Positions 45,931-57,778 of a stretch of 64,000 nucleotides of DNA are shown here, piece by piece. The stretch is taken from the NCBI GenBank assembly GCA_001661515.1, contig LUVW01000047.1:1-64000 (forward strand), written 5' to 3'. This DNA comes from Capniomyces stellatus. Its lineage: Eukaryota > Kickxellomycota > Harpellomycetes > Harpellales > Legeriomycetaceae. Position 1 is the first letter of the stretch, and each line of letters starts with the position of its first letter. The notes under the pieces are model-generated. The model worked only from the letters and a program-made list of their open reading frames with translations. It did no database searches and had not been told where the DNA came from. Position numbers and translations under genes: made by a program.

Positions 45931-47432
45931 ATGTCAGGAGAAAAAGTCAACTGGGCGCCCCTGGAATCAAATCCAGAAGTAATAAATGCGGTAAGAATAA
46001 GTGAGAAACCTTGGATTCGTTTATTATACATGGTCAATTGTACGAACAAACAAATGTAAATGTGCGCTAGGACTTGGCGCACAGGTCAAAAAATATCTAG
46101 CAACTATGTTAATATGATTAGCTATTGTTTGGTTTTGTGTAGATGCTGAAAAGGCTAGGAGTAGGCGAAGATACTGTGATCAGCGATGTGTGGGGTAAAA
46201 AAAAACACTGTCTATATATTTTTTTGAATTGAATGTTCGGAATTTCAGCCAAAACATGCAATGCTATTTGGCAGCGATAAATTACGAGCATGCTAGAGTA
46301 AAGTGGTGGTAATAATAATGTTTACAAAATGCCAAACTAGGGCTTGACGAAGACCTACTAGCCATGGTCCCACAACCGAGCCTTGCGGTGATATTTTTAT
46401 ATCCAGTAACGCCTGAAACCGAAAACATAAAAACTGTAACAAATTCAAAGCTGATAAAAAAAAACATGATACGCGGGTTTTACTAGTGAAATGTGCTTGC
46501 AAAATAAAATAAACTTTTTAAATTATATTAGGATGGTGGGAGTTTGGCTGCTGTGGGAGAGGGACAGGGCGATGAAGGGAAATTGTATTTTATAAAGCAG
46601 ACAATTGGAAATGCGTGTGGAACGATAGCTATTATACATGCCTTGGCCAACAATTGCGGGTCGATAAGCTTAGGTATATTATACTTGTAAATACTTTGAT
46701 CATGAAGCTTTACACGTCAAATTTGGGCGCAAATAAAATCAAAGCAAAGAGTATAAGGTCGCATTGATATTGTTGTTCAGGGGGGGGTACTCCAAGATAC
46801 TCGGTCAACTGATATGTGTCTACCTATTTGGCTACTTGTTTTTCTACCTATATGGCTACCTGCCTGGCTACCTGTTTGTTTATCTGTTTGCTTATCTGTT
46901 TATTGATTTACTTGTTTGTAGAGCCTGGTGTTTTCAAATCATTTTATGAAGAAACCAAGGATAAATTACCACATGAACGAGGAAGGATTTTGGAGAACGA
47001 TTTGGAATTTTCAAAGATACATAGCAACGTTTCATCGGAGGGACAGACTCAAGTAAGTATACGTATAGATATAGAGCAGGTGTTTATATCCGAGAAATGT
47101 TTTCTCATTGCAAGCACGACCACAAATACATGGACAAATACATGAACAAATAAATGAACAAATAAATGAACAAATATATGCTGATTTTGTTTTGTAATAT
47201 TTTGAATTAGCCTATTGACGCTTACGAAAACGTAGACTTGCACTTTGTTTGCTTTTCGATTGTTGGAGGGAAGCTGTATGAGTTTGATGGCAGTAAACCA
47301 GCGCCAATATGCCATGGCAATGCTGATAATGTACTGTCAGGATCAGCAAAGGTGATTAAAAAGTACATGGAAAGCAACAAGACCTTGACAAAGTTCAATG
47401 TTTTATCACTTGGGCCAAGTTTTGCTTTCTAA
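45931..47432 (+). CDS. Ubiquitin carboxyl-terminal hydrolase, UCH-L3/Yuh1 type
   Basis: Six exons (45931–45990, 46143–46194, 46341–46435, 46532–46673, 46922–47052, 47211–47432) give 233 residues. All UCH-family catalytic positions are visible: Gln92 and Cys98 in [20 protein letters not shown], His171 in [12 protein letters not shown] and Asp186 in KLYEFDG. Numbering is almost that of human UCHL3 (Gln89, Cys95, His169, Asp184). The N-terminus ([20 protein letters not shown]) and the crossover-loop region ([13 protein letters not shown]) also fit. The enzyme removes small adducts and processes ubiquitin or Nedd8 precursors in the cytosol. Introns 4 and 5 contain tandem repeats (near 46836–46915 and 47123–47178). 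It converges on DDI1, another ubiquitin-pathway gene. Confidence 0.93.
47123..47178. repeat. 12-bp tandem repeat in an intron of the UCHL3-type gene
   Basis: Four to five imperfect units of the type aaataaatgaac/aaatacatgaac. Intronic. Confidence 0.8.
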
Positions 47433-47505
47433 ATTTTGGTTTTTGGTCATGATAACACTACATAGTACTGTGATTGGTGATAGCCTCACTTTGCTACTTT
47501 TTTTT

Positions 47506-47547
47506 GGGGGGGGGGGGGGGNNNNNNNNNNNNGGGGGGGGGGGGGGG
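47506..47547. repeat. Poly-G tract with a 12-base assembly gap
   Basis: Fifteen G, twelve N (47521–47532) and fifteen more G lie in the convergent spacer between the UCHL3-type gene and DDI1 (47433–47707). The true length is unknown. Confidence 0.95.
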
Positions 47548-47707
47548 TTGTTGCCACTCTCGTTTATTGTTATTTATGCTTTTAAATTTTTTTTATTGAA
47601 GTACTTTTAGCTATTTTTTATTTAAAAAAAGAGCTCAAGAAATTGTAAAAATAAAAGTAAACCAAACAGTAGAAATAAAATATGGTAACTAAAAAGGTGG
47701 CGCGCTT

Positions 47708-50002
47708 TCAGTCAAATATTAGTCCAGCAGCAACGTCGGGGTTTCCGTTTGCAGCATCCAAGGCGCTGATAGCTTGTTCTCTAGTGACTCCAAGAGCCAT
47801 TAGGTTCGTAATTACAGTGTCAGGATACTTTGAACTTAAAGCGGCTTTCTGAGCCAGAGCCGGGCCTTCGTTGGACTTTCCATTGGCTATTGACACGTTG
47901 CTTTTGCTGGTTCCGAGGTTTTTGTCATGGTTAGTGGCATCTGATCCAGCATCTGTGCTAGGCTGCATTTCTTTTGGTGCTGGTGATGCGTGTGTGTCTA
48001 TCTCTGATTTGGGTCTTGGCATCGCAACTGGGACTGGGCTTCCAGAACTGCTGTTGCTTTTGGCTGAGAGTGGTGCCAGGGACGAAGATGCTGCTAATCT
48101 GCTATCGATACCACTTGTACTTGAGCTGCCAAAAGGATCCAACTCAGCAACGCTTTTGATGCCGACGCTTAGACTCTCCTTGACCTTGGACGATGATGGG
48201 GATGAAAGCAAAGTGGTGCTATCTGTTGGCGGTTTTGATGCGGCGCTTGACGTTGGCTGCTGTGAGGGAATGTGGTCCAATGACTCATCCATTTTAGGCA
48301 ACTCATACTCGTGCAAAAACGGAATTGCCTCGTCATTGATTATCAAGGCGTTCTTTTTCAGATCTATACACGCCAAATGACGCTTTAACATGTCTAGTCC
48401 AAACAAAAGCTCTACCCCCTTGCCCTTTAAGTATTGGTATGTACATAAATTTGTATTAGTATCGCTTTTAAACTTTGTTGATTCATTTTCCATCTCGCAT
48501 CTATTTGTCTTGTCTTATAGAAATTACCTCCATCACCGTAAATGAGCAGATCAAATGCTGATTTCCGATTTTCATTGTTGCATTGTGGACTCTACCTAGG
48601 ATCTTTGCTGTCCCCACGCCTTTGGCAATCCCCTGGAACCTCGTGTCCAGTAACCGCGTCAGTCCGCATCGTTCAGCACAGTCAGGGCTCACTAATTTGC
48701 ACAAATTCACTCTGGTTTTATAGTTTTTTTTTCCCCCGTTTTTTTTGTATTTTGGAATCTAAAAATGGTCAAATAACATCATTCTACTCTTTTCTATTTT
48801 TCTATTAATGTATTCACTTACTTATTGTTGCTTGGGCCCCCGAATCCACAAACGCTTTTACATGGTGGCCATTGACTTCCGAGTTTATATACAGCATGCT
48901 GACTGTTGCAAAGCTTTCGGGGTTGTGTTCAAGTGCGTGCTCCATATTCTTATATACATTTTCGAGTCTGATTGCCTCCTCGATTTTCTTTTGCGCTTCA
49001 ATGTTGAATGGGTCAGCGTGGAGTGCCTCAATTTCCATCATCTTCTGCATTTCTAGTTGATATCTTTGCTGCTCCATCTGTGTAATCAGTTGTCTGAAGT
49101 TAGCTGGGTCTGAACGTGCGGCTCTTATCAAATCTGGGTTGCTCTATTCGTATTTCATTCAGCCAAAGTAAAACAGCCATCCATTGTAGGTCTAGTTTCT
49201 TTTTTTAAAAAGCGTTGGTTTATATCATAATGGTACATAGCTCTCAAACACACACCTGCTCAAGCTGTCGTAGCAGATTTGGATCAGTTAAAATCCGCTG
49301 CCGCATAGCTTCTATACCCTCTGGACTGCCTGCTCCTGTCCCCACTTCTGCTCTTCTTACTCTCCCTGCTTCCATATCACCGCCATTATCATCAGTATTG
49401 CTATTAGTACTATCCAACTTGTTCTTTTTGCTAAATTGATTAGACAAAAAACTCGAGAATGGGTTTGTCTTTTTCTGCGTAGTCTGGCTTTTTTGTCTGA
49501 TTATTGGCTGTGGTGCGTTATATCCTGGGTGCTGCTGGTACTGCATAGGTGCATAGTTATTATTTATGTTTCCGCCGTAATTCTGTTGTTGATGCCCACC
49601 CATATTTAAGCTTCTATTATACCCCTTTTTCTCAAGAACCAATAGTGACTCATCCACAAGTCCGTAGTCAAACAGCGTTCTCTTTGGATCATTTATCAGT
49701 ATGTTGCAGTAGAAAATAAGCTGATCCCCTGGTTTAATATCAAACTATATTCAATAGATTTAAATACATTGTCGTTATTCTTACCATCCTAAGCTACCCA
49801 ATTTACGCGTATAAAAATATATCTCAAGTACTGCTATTCGGCCTGTTTAAATAGCAAAAACGTCATCCTATTTTATTTTTGTTGGATATTAAACCTCCAA
49901 GCCTACCTCTGCCTCGATTAAAGCAAACAAGTTTTCCAGCTCCATGCTTCCGTCAAGCTCGAGCTTGAATGTCTCGGTTCCGTACAAAATCGATACCTTC
50001 AT
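47708..50002 (-). CDS. DDI1: DNA-damage-inducible protein Ddi1 (UBL–retroviral-type protease–UBA)
   Basis: Five minus-strand exons (50002–49907, 49744–49256, 49143–48822, 48691–48528, 48424–47708) close in frame to 595 residues. Domains in order are: an N-terminal ubiquitin-like domain ([35 protein letters not shown]); a Gln/Asn-rich linker; a helical domain ([24 protein letters not shown]); the aspartic protease with catalytic [21 protein letters not shown] and [20 protein letters not shown]; a Ser/Pro-rich linker; and a C-terminal UBA ([20 protein letters not shown]). Ddi1 is a proteasomal shuttle and ubiquitin-directed protease. It is longer than yeast Ddi1 (428) because of the linkers. 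The exon 3–4 junction supplies the Met of ATIMSP, confirming the splice sites. The exon-5 acceptor (ttaaag) is the weakest site. Confidence 0.93.
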
Positions 50003-53000
50003 TGCGTCGTGCGTTGTTTATTGTCGCTGTTATTTTTTCCGTTTTGGTTTGTACAATGTTTAATTAAAAATAAATGAATCTTCGTATTGGTATTGTCGCT
50101 CTTTGTTTGGTGTGTAATTAATGTCAAGGTTTTTGCCTTGCTTTGAATAGCAAATTTGAACTTTGGTGTTGTATTTAACTTGTTTCATAAAATTTAATTG
50201 TAGAAATAATAAAAAGCCAAGTCAAGCCAAGTAAATAAACGACTTGAAAAAAACGCAAGGGAAATGTTACAACGAGTAAAAGCGCTCTATTTGTATTTTG
50301 CCAATCCGTTTATAAAGCCTACTGTACAGTTTAATTTGCTATTTATCGCTCCAATTACTAATTTATTTTTGGCTTTTAATTGCTCGCAAAATGAAGGTTG
50401 CCATTGACTTGTTTTTTCACCTGCACCATTTCCTGCTATTTTGGCTTTACTTTTTGTAAGTCCAAACACAAGCTGTGGACTTTTTCCTAATTACAGAGGT
50501 CATCTTTATGCGCCAATGTCCTACGCCAAGAAAAACTAGCTCACTTTTATTAGAGTTAACTCGATAAACAACTTGTACTTGGTATACTATATATACACAA
50601 AGTATGGCTAATTGCTCTGCTCGTTACGGTGTTTGGTGTATTGGTAATCGAGGCTGTGTTGCAAGGTTTGAAGGCCTTGCTTAAACTTCCGTCACCATTA
50701 AAACAGCTATCGACAAGTGCTATGTTAGAGTATATGTAGCAACAACCATACTCTTTAGGTAACATCAGCTTCCGTGCCATTTGATTTATACAAAGCTGAA
50801 CACCGTGCTACATAAACCAGTTGAAGGAAGACAATATATGTTGCGAGAATTGGGTTTACAATAATCTGCTTGAAATGTATTAAAGCAACCGACTACAAAT
50901 TCCCAGGATGTTATGGTACAAGAAGAAGATTATGACATCCCTATATCTTACTACTACAAGCAGGCCAGTAACCTGTCTTATTATTACTTGGTCTAGTAAT
51001 TAAAAGTTATTCTTGGCGCCCTAAATTTGACCCGTAATATATTTATCAACTATAGACGCTTTTATTAATAAGCTAAATGCCTAATAAATTGACTGACCAC
51101 ACTCGATATTACTGGCCAGATTATGTTAAAGCATAGCATTGGCACTGAATTGTGCTGGCGATAATGACCCGGTTTTTATAAAAGACTTGCCTCTAAAGCA
51201 ATAACACAGAGAACAAGTATATAAATATCCAAAAATAATAAAAAACCCAGTGCCAATTTATACCCATACAGCTTTAGTATCACCAAATGCTAAAACACAA
51301 CACCAATAACGGTTGAGCCTAAAAAGTAAGCTTTTATTGAGTTTTACTATAGCTACATGATTGTATGCACAGTACTTGATTTACATATCTGAAAACTGTT
51401 TTATATACCCAACAAACCCGGAATTTGCGTACGTGTTGGAATTGTGCTATATGTACATATACTTGCTATAGTCAAACATGGTAAATTTCTGGACATTTTT
51501 CAGACACGTTTTATTACAAAAGGAGCCTAAATCTAGCCCCAAAAGGACCTACCGTTGGGTTATGCGCTAACGCTATTGTTAGCTCGACTTTATACCACTT
51601 GACCTTTTCCTTTATTTTGTAAAAAAAACAAAAAAAAAACAATTCTAAAGGTTGTTTTGTTAAATGATTTATATCCTGTCTATTTGGAAAAGAGCAAGTT
51701 ATGATGAGTTGAATTTATTACAAAACTCTCAAAACATATGCTGATTTTTGAAACAGGGTCTAAAGTCCAACGTTTGGTCGTACATCCTTCTATAACAATT
51801 GCCTTGATCAACTAGCCCCACCCATCTCCACATTAGCTAAAACGCTCCCCATTTTATGATCTCCGCATAAAGCGTGGCGTATCTGACTGGCATTATTTTT
51901 TGTATAAATAGTTTGAATGTGCTTCTATGGAATGTTGCGGTTATATAAAAATTGAAATTCATAGCAATATATGCTGGATTGCTTGCAAAGTAAAATTTCA
52001 AATTCTATATTTCCAAGGTATAATTTTTACTGTTTGATTCTTTAGTTTGACTAATCAATAACCCAAATCAATTGTGGTAGCTTTTATTTTGCTACATTTT
52101 GTCTCAAACAATTTAGCTTGACACTTTTCTTGGACGTATTAGTTTTCAAACGTTGGTATTTGGTATCTTCACCTTTTCTATTCACACCTTGCTCCTTTGT
52201 CTGTTATTTCTACTACTATCATTTCTGTTATTTCTACTATTTCTGTTATTACTTTATTTCTCTTTTGTATTGAAATTATGGTGTTGAATATTAGCAGAAT
52301 GTGATTTAAAGCTGATTTATGAAAAAAGGAAAATTGAAATGATATGACAAAATTGCTGATTTGATATTACATCGCAGTCCGGTCATATGATGTGGTTCGT
52401 GAGCAAAATTTTTGATTTACAACTTGCCTGAATGTGATGTGTACTTCATTTTACAAAATCGCCTCTCTTTATACTCAAGATACGCCTAGATAAAATTGCC
52501 TTAGGGTGACACACCTTGGTTTTTGGTTGAAGTTTTTATTGGCCAGTAGGTACTATTGAACTAGTAAGTGGGTATCAAAATACCATGCTGCTAAGCTAAC
52601 TTGAAGAGTGTTGTATACGTGATTCACAAAGTAACGTTTAAAGGCCTGATACGCCACTATTGCTAAGTACTGTTCACTTGGTGCCACCAGATGTCCATAC
52701 TTTTTCCAATGTATTATTTATGTTTCAAAAAATTGTGTTATTCAGTATACTTACAGGCTAATATATAATGCCAATGTACGAATATCACGGTGTTGTGAGA
52801 GTGGCTATAACAATTGCCATAAGATTCTCGAGTTTTGGCGTTTGCTTTGGCTTGCCGTTATTTTTTTTCACTTTTGGATTTACAGCCATGTTAACTGGTT
52901 GGAAATTTTTCCTAAACGTCAGTTATAAAGTAAAGATGTGAACATTATGACCAAGATGGTGTTTAAACTGAAAATTTAAGTGGAGATTGCTGCAGTTGGT

Positions 53001-55608
53001 ATCCACTAGGTGGTGTATTCTTTAACTTTTTTTTGGATTACCAAAGCTGATGAGGATATAAATGTCAAAAATAAATCCAGAAATCCAATAATGATGGCAG
53101 TGGAACTCGGTAATAAATGAACAAATAATTCTAAAAATAGTGAGCGAATGGCAGGAGTAAAAGCTTTCATTTTGGCATTTTAAGCCTGATGGTCAGACTT
53201 TACGCTGCAAAGAACCTTGTTGTGTAGTAGCAGGTTAAATAAGCAAAGGTTTACAGGAAAGCAGAGCATTTTTTTACATACTATTTTATTGCTACCAAAG
53301 GAGCGAGTAAGCTGTAAATGCTGGCCTAAAGGGCTGTGTGGCTGTAGTTTAGTTTAACAAATCAGATTGGGGAAAATATTTTACTCTAAAAGACTTTTAG
53401 ATGTTGAGCAATAAATACCTATTATTTTTGATCTAAATTGGCAAAAAGGTCGAATTTAAACTGGTTGTACCCAAATAAATACAAGATATATTCAAGATTA
53501 ATTGGTATTTGTAAAGAAAGTACAATAATACACGACCAATAGTTGCAGGGGAAACAGGATGAAAAGGGCTTTAAATTGGTAAAATGAGGTGAATAAAAGG
53601 GATGATGAGTGTGAGATTAACTTTACGCAAATTTGTTTAATACTTTCTTCAATACGCCAGTTGAATAATATTATCTAAAAGTCGTTTGGTTAATACTCTG
53701 CTTTATATTAACTAAAGCGTGGTTATTTTAAATGATGCCGGAAATGTAAGTGACCCAGATAGGCAATAATAGTTTTAAAACAAAGATAATAATGGAAAAA
53801 GTGCAAAAAATGCGTGTTACCTTGCTTGCGCTTGTGAAATATGATGATTCGTTTTAAGTGGTGGATATTGGAGTAAAATAGTTCTGACTTTTGCTAAGAA
53901 ATACATTTAAAATAGGGATTGTCTATTGGTGAGTTGCAAGTTTTTGCTTATATTTTTTAATTAGATTTAGCCTTAGCTTTTTGACATTTTATTTCAAGGC
54001 CATGTTGAAAAGATGGTTGGATGGGAATGATTTGTTAATCACAAAAACAGAGATAAAAAAGACCTTTTGTAAAATGGCTATCTAGTAAAAAAATAGTAAA
54101 AGTTCAGGGGGATGCCGCCAAATAAGAAAAATATGCCCAATATCTAATCTCAAAACAAAAACAAAAAGAAATTTCAATTGATTATTAGTTATAATCAATC
54201 TGCAAACAATCATAATTTGTAAAGTGATTTTATAGGCCAGTTGGCTGGCTGGACTTATTCAAGTAGACAATTATTTATATAATAGAAATACAAATAAGGA
54301 AAAAGTACGAAAAGGAAAAGACTCTTATGGCCAAATGCCAATTTGCCAAAAGTTCGTATTAGTTACTTTTAGAAGCTGACTGTAGGATTTTTATTGTTTT
54401 TTTCCCGTTTCTTTTATCTTTGAAGTTTGGCAAAACAATTTTCTAGCAAATAACATTTGGATAAACCATTTTCTAAAAAAAAGCGGCATTTTCTACTATT
54501 TAAGCCTAGCTAAAGTAAAAATAAAGAACACAGGGGTCATATTGTTACAATAAAGGGAGGGTTTTGTTTTGAGGTATAAAGAATGAAAGCAGTATAATCG
54601 GTTTTCATTAATAGCAGGGTTGGGTCAACTAATTATTGATTTGTAAAGTAAAAAAAAAAGTCAAACTGAAGTCATGTAGTCGAATAATAAGGTGGCAGGG
54701 AGCATATTACTAAATAATTTAAAATTAAATAAAAAGTTACAAAAACATAAATAAATAGGCAGGTTCGATTTTAAATGTATAGAAGGATTATCAAACAGAT
54801 AGAATAAACTGAAGAGTTAGTAATAGCCAATGGAAACCCCCCAGTTTAATAAATGATGCCGACTCTAGACTTGAAATTAAACAAGCTTAGTAATTTAATA
54901 GTTCTTGAATGATATTTATCAAATAACAAGTGACTGAGAGAAGCGTTTTAGATAATTAAGGAAAAAAACGAGAAAAAGAAAAAAAAGTATATAATAAAAT
55001 GCTAAAGATCCCAAAAATACACTTTCTTGAATCAGTCTTATAGCTATTAAGAAGTTTAAAGCAAAAGTTGTTAATACAACACAATGTCTTAGATAAAAAA
55101 AAGGCCAAAAGGAAAATACTTTAATTCAAATTCTTATATCCTTCTTACTTTTAAATCTTATCCCTAATATCTAATAAATACTCTAGTCGTGCTTTTTCAG
55201 TCGAGTTTTACCCTTGTTCAGTATTTACCCTACGAGTGCAAAGTTATTTGATTTTTTTTGTTGCATTTTAACACCATCTTTATATATTTATCGAATACCA
55301 GTCTTGTTCCAAACAACGGACATATAATTTGGTATTACAATTAGTAGTTTCTATTTTTTTTAAAAAAGGAGCAAGTGTACACATACACACACACATCTTT
55401 TACCCGGTTTATTTCAGTCGCAGCACTTTGGGTTTGAAAAACTAAGCTTTTTAGGTCTTATAAGCAAAAGAATAAAGAAAAGGCTTGGACAGTAAGGCGG
55501 ACGCAAAATAAATATATTTATTCAGGAAGAGGGAGAATATATATATAGCAGAGAAATAAACGAGCACATACGAGTGCATAGATAGTATACAACAGCATAT
55601 ACAATAGA
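50003..55608. other. Gene-poor AT-rich intergenic region
   Basis: About 5.6 kb with no open frame above about 75 codons that looks coding. It contains degenerate ttctgttatttctacta repeats near 52200–52255. No tRNA, element terminus or conserved domain was seen. The final 100 bases (TATATATA near 55538) form the promoter of the next SMS-type gene. Confidence 0.55.
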
Positions 55609-56727
55609 ATGAGCGACAAAATAGCAAGCATATTCAAAGTGCTTAATAAAAAGCCACCACTCTTTTTGAGGGAGGTTGCGAGAACAGGGATAGCGTTTGC
55701 ATTCGTGTTTACAGTGGCGTTTTTCATGACGTTGATGCAGATAATATCTGACCACCGATACGACATGCATTTATCAAAAGGGATACCAGATACAAACCTG
55801 CGAGACATATCGTTTGATTACCTGCCAATAACACATTCGTACTATATAGTAAACATATGCTTGAACAGCTCGCTATTATTATCAGTATTGAGCAACTTTT
55901 ACTTTCTTCCACATTGGACATCGAGGTTGATAGCGTTGCGAAGGATATTCTGGATTGCGGGAGCGCTGTATTTCCTAAGAGGAGTGGCGTTTTTTGTAAC
56001 AACGGTGCCGCCAACAATTGGGTCGAATTGCGTTCGACTTGACATGAGAGGTGCAAGTATATTTGACTATTTACACGCAGTGATGGCAATGCTTGGAGGA
56101 GAGTCAAAGACGTGCACAGATAACATATTTTCGGGGCATACCACGGTTTCGATATCGTCGTTTATGTTGTGGTGGTTATATTCGCCACACACCGGATTTG
56201 TGGTGTACTCTGCGATTCACACAGTTTTCACACTGTTCCTAATAGTAGGCTCGCGAATGCATTACACTGTGGATGTGGTGATAGCCATAATGATGACGTT
56301 GGGAGTGTACTACATGTACTTTTCAGCGTTGGACCAAAAATACCATATAGACTCAATCAAGCATCTGTTCCCAGAGAGCCAAAACAAAATGTGCCAATCG
56401 AGTCAAGGGCAATACAAGCCAAGTGTGGATGAGAGCAGTATTGTTGGAGAAGCTGGAAAAAATGACTATGTACGGGTTTCCATTGAGGACGATGATGTTG
56501 ATGGAGAAGTAGCAGAGCTGAGTGGGTCGATGGAGAAGACAAACAACCCAACCGAGGCGCAGGTGACAAGAAATGTTGCATTGAACTTGATGCACAAGAA
56601 ACCAAACCTGTTGTTTACAGCGCGTCGATTGAACTCGAGCTTCTTCTGTGATGTTATTGGATGGGCTGATGGACTTGATTTACGGGAGAGCGACTTGTAC
56701 TTTTCACGGTTGATGTTTGAAGAATAA
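55609..56727 (+). CDS. SMS-type membrane phosphotransferase, paralogue B
   Basis: An intronless gene for 372 residues, clearly collinear with the protein at 39503–40588 from the first residues to the end. It shares LNKKPPLFLREVARTG, LRDISFDYLPITHSYYIV, CTDNIFSGHTT (D3) and SRMHYTVDVVIAI (D4). The predicted triad is His177, His218 and Asp222. The linker after the last helix is longer and more acidic (EDDDVDGEVAELSG) than in paralogue A. The terminal block is again conserved: EAQVTRNVALNLMHKKPNLL and CDVIGWADGLDLRESDLYFS. Codon choice is slightly richer in G and C than in paralogue A. Role by family: head-group transfer to ceramide or a related acceptor in Golgi or plasma membrane; substrate unknown. 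Confidence 0.82.
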   Translation: MSDKIASIFKVLNKKPPLFLREVARTGIAFAFVFTVAFFMTLMQIISDHRYDMHLSKGIPDTNLRDISFDYLPITHSYYIVNICLNSSLLLSVLSNFYFLPHWTSRLIALRRIFWIAGALYFLRGVAFFVTTVPPTIGSNCVRLDMRGASIFDYLHAVMAMLGGESKTCTDNIFSGHTTVSISSFMLWWLYSPHTGFVVYSAIHTVFTLFLIVGSRMHYTVDVVIAIMMTLGVYYMYFSALDQKYHIDSIKHLFPESQNKMCQSSQGQYKPSVDESSIVGEAGKNDYVRVSIEDDDVDGEVAELSGSMEKTNNPTEAQVTRNVALNLMHKKPNLLFTARRLNSSFFCDVIGWADGLDLRESDLYFSRLMFEE

Positions 56728-57778
56728 AACCATCAAGCAAAAAAGAAGCAAATCAAAACCAGAAAAATATAGAGCAAGCCAAGCGAGATTCCCCCACCCT
56801 TCGCCTTTTTCAACTTTAGATCAAAGGCTTTTGAGTCACCAACTTTTTTATTTTTTTCTACCTTGAAAAAGTGTTGGGAGTAAAAGATATAAAGAGGAAG
56901 AAGCAAAAAAGAAAAGAAAAAAGAAACATGGCTACTATTAAAGCCAATTTTGTCAAATCATTTTGATGACTTTGTGCAGGTGATGTTAACCATGTTCCTT
57001 TTCCTTTTTTTTTGTTTTACGACTTTGTACCTTTTTATATCTTTGGTAACCCGCTTTGTAAGCCATAGAAACGTCACATTCCATGAAACTCGCATCAACA
57101 AACATCATCTTTTTTTTTATACTTTTTTTTATATGAACGCTCATATAAAAAAAAAAGGTAACACCACTCCCCGTACATATGATAACAGATATATAGATAT
57201 ATATTCCTCCTAATTTTTTTTATCCTCAACCTTTTTCATAACCATCATATTTCTTTCAACGATGACCCAAAAAAGAAAAACAGACACAGACACATACAAC
57301 TTCCATCATCTCTCAAACCAGAGTCAACACTTTGGTTGCCGAAAACCCCATTCTGAAGAAAAAGGAGTATACATGGATCAGACCTTTTTTTTATTATTCT
57401 TTCTTACTTTCAACCTTATCACACTTCACACAATTTTTTTCTAAACCTCGTTCATAATCTACCGTGGTTGATGTTGAAAGATATTGCCAGTTTAGGTCTT
57501 TGTTTTTTTCATCTTCGTATATTCTTTTTTTTTTTGTTATATTTTTATGCCCTTATTTTTACCCTGTCACATTAGTATTAGATTTGTTTTAATGTTTTAA
57601 CACCTTTTGTCTTTTTTTATTTAAAAAGAATAATCAAATAAACATGAATACAAATAAACATGAATACAAATACACATTAATACAAATAAACATTTTGGTT
57701 TTGGTACACGTTTACACGTTTTTTCTCTTCATTTTCAACAAGTGTGTAGTTTTATTTTGTTAAATAACAAAAGAAAAA
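56728..57778. other. Intergenic region ending in 16-bp tandem repeats
   Basis: About 1 kb, T- and A-rich, with no supported gene. Near the end, 16-bp units of the type caaataaacatgaata occur about 3.5 times at 57635–57692. They are followed by the left copy of the putative LINE target-site duplication at 57763–57778. Confidence 0.6.
57635..57692. repeat. 16-bp tandem repeat, about 3.5 copies
   Basis: Units start at 57635, 57651, 57667 and 57683 (partial), based on caaataaacatgaata with a variant third copy. Located about 70 bp before the LINE insertion. Confidence 0.85.

Noticed and set aside
50604..50740. Hydrophobic stretch after a TATA-like sequence
   Set aside because: The only ATG is in another reading frame from the hydrophobic segment.
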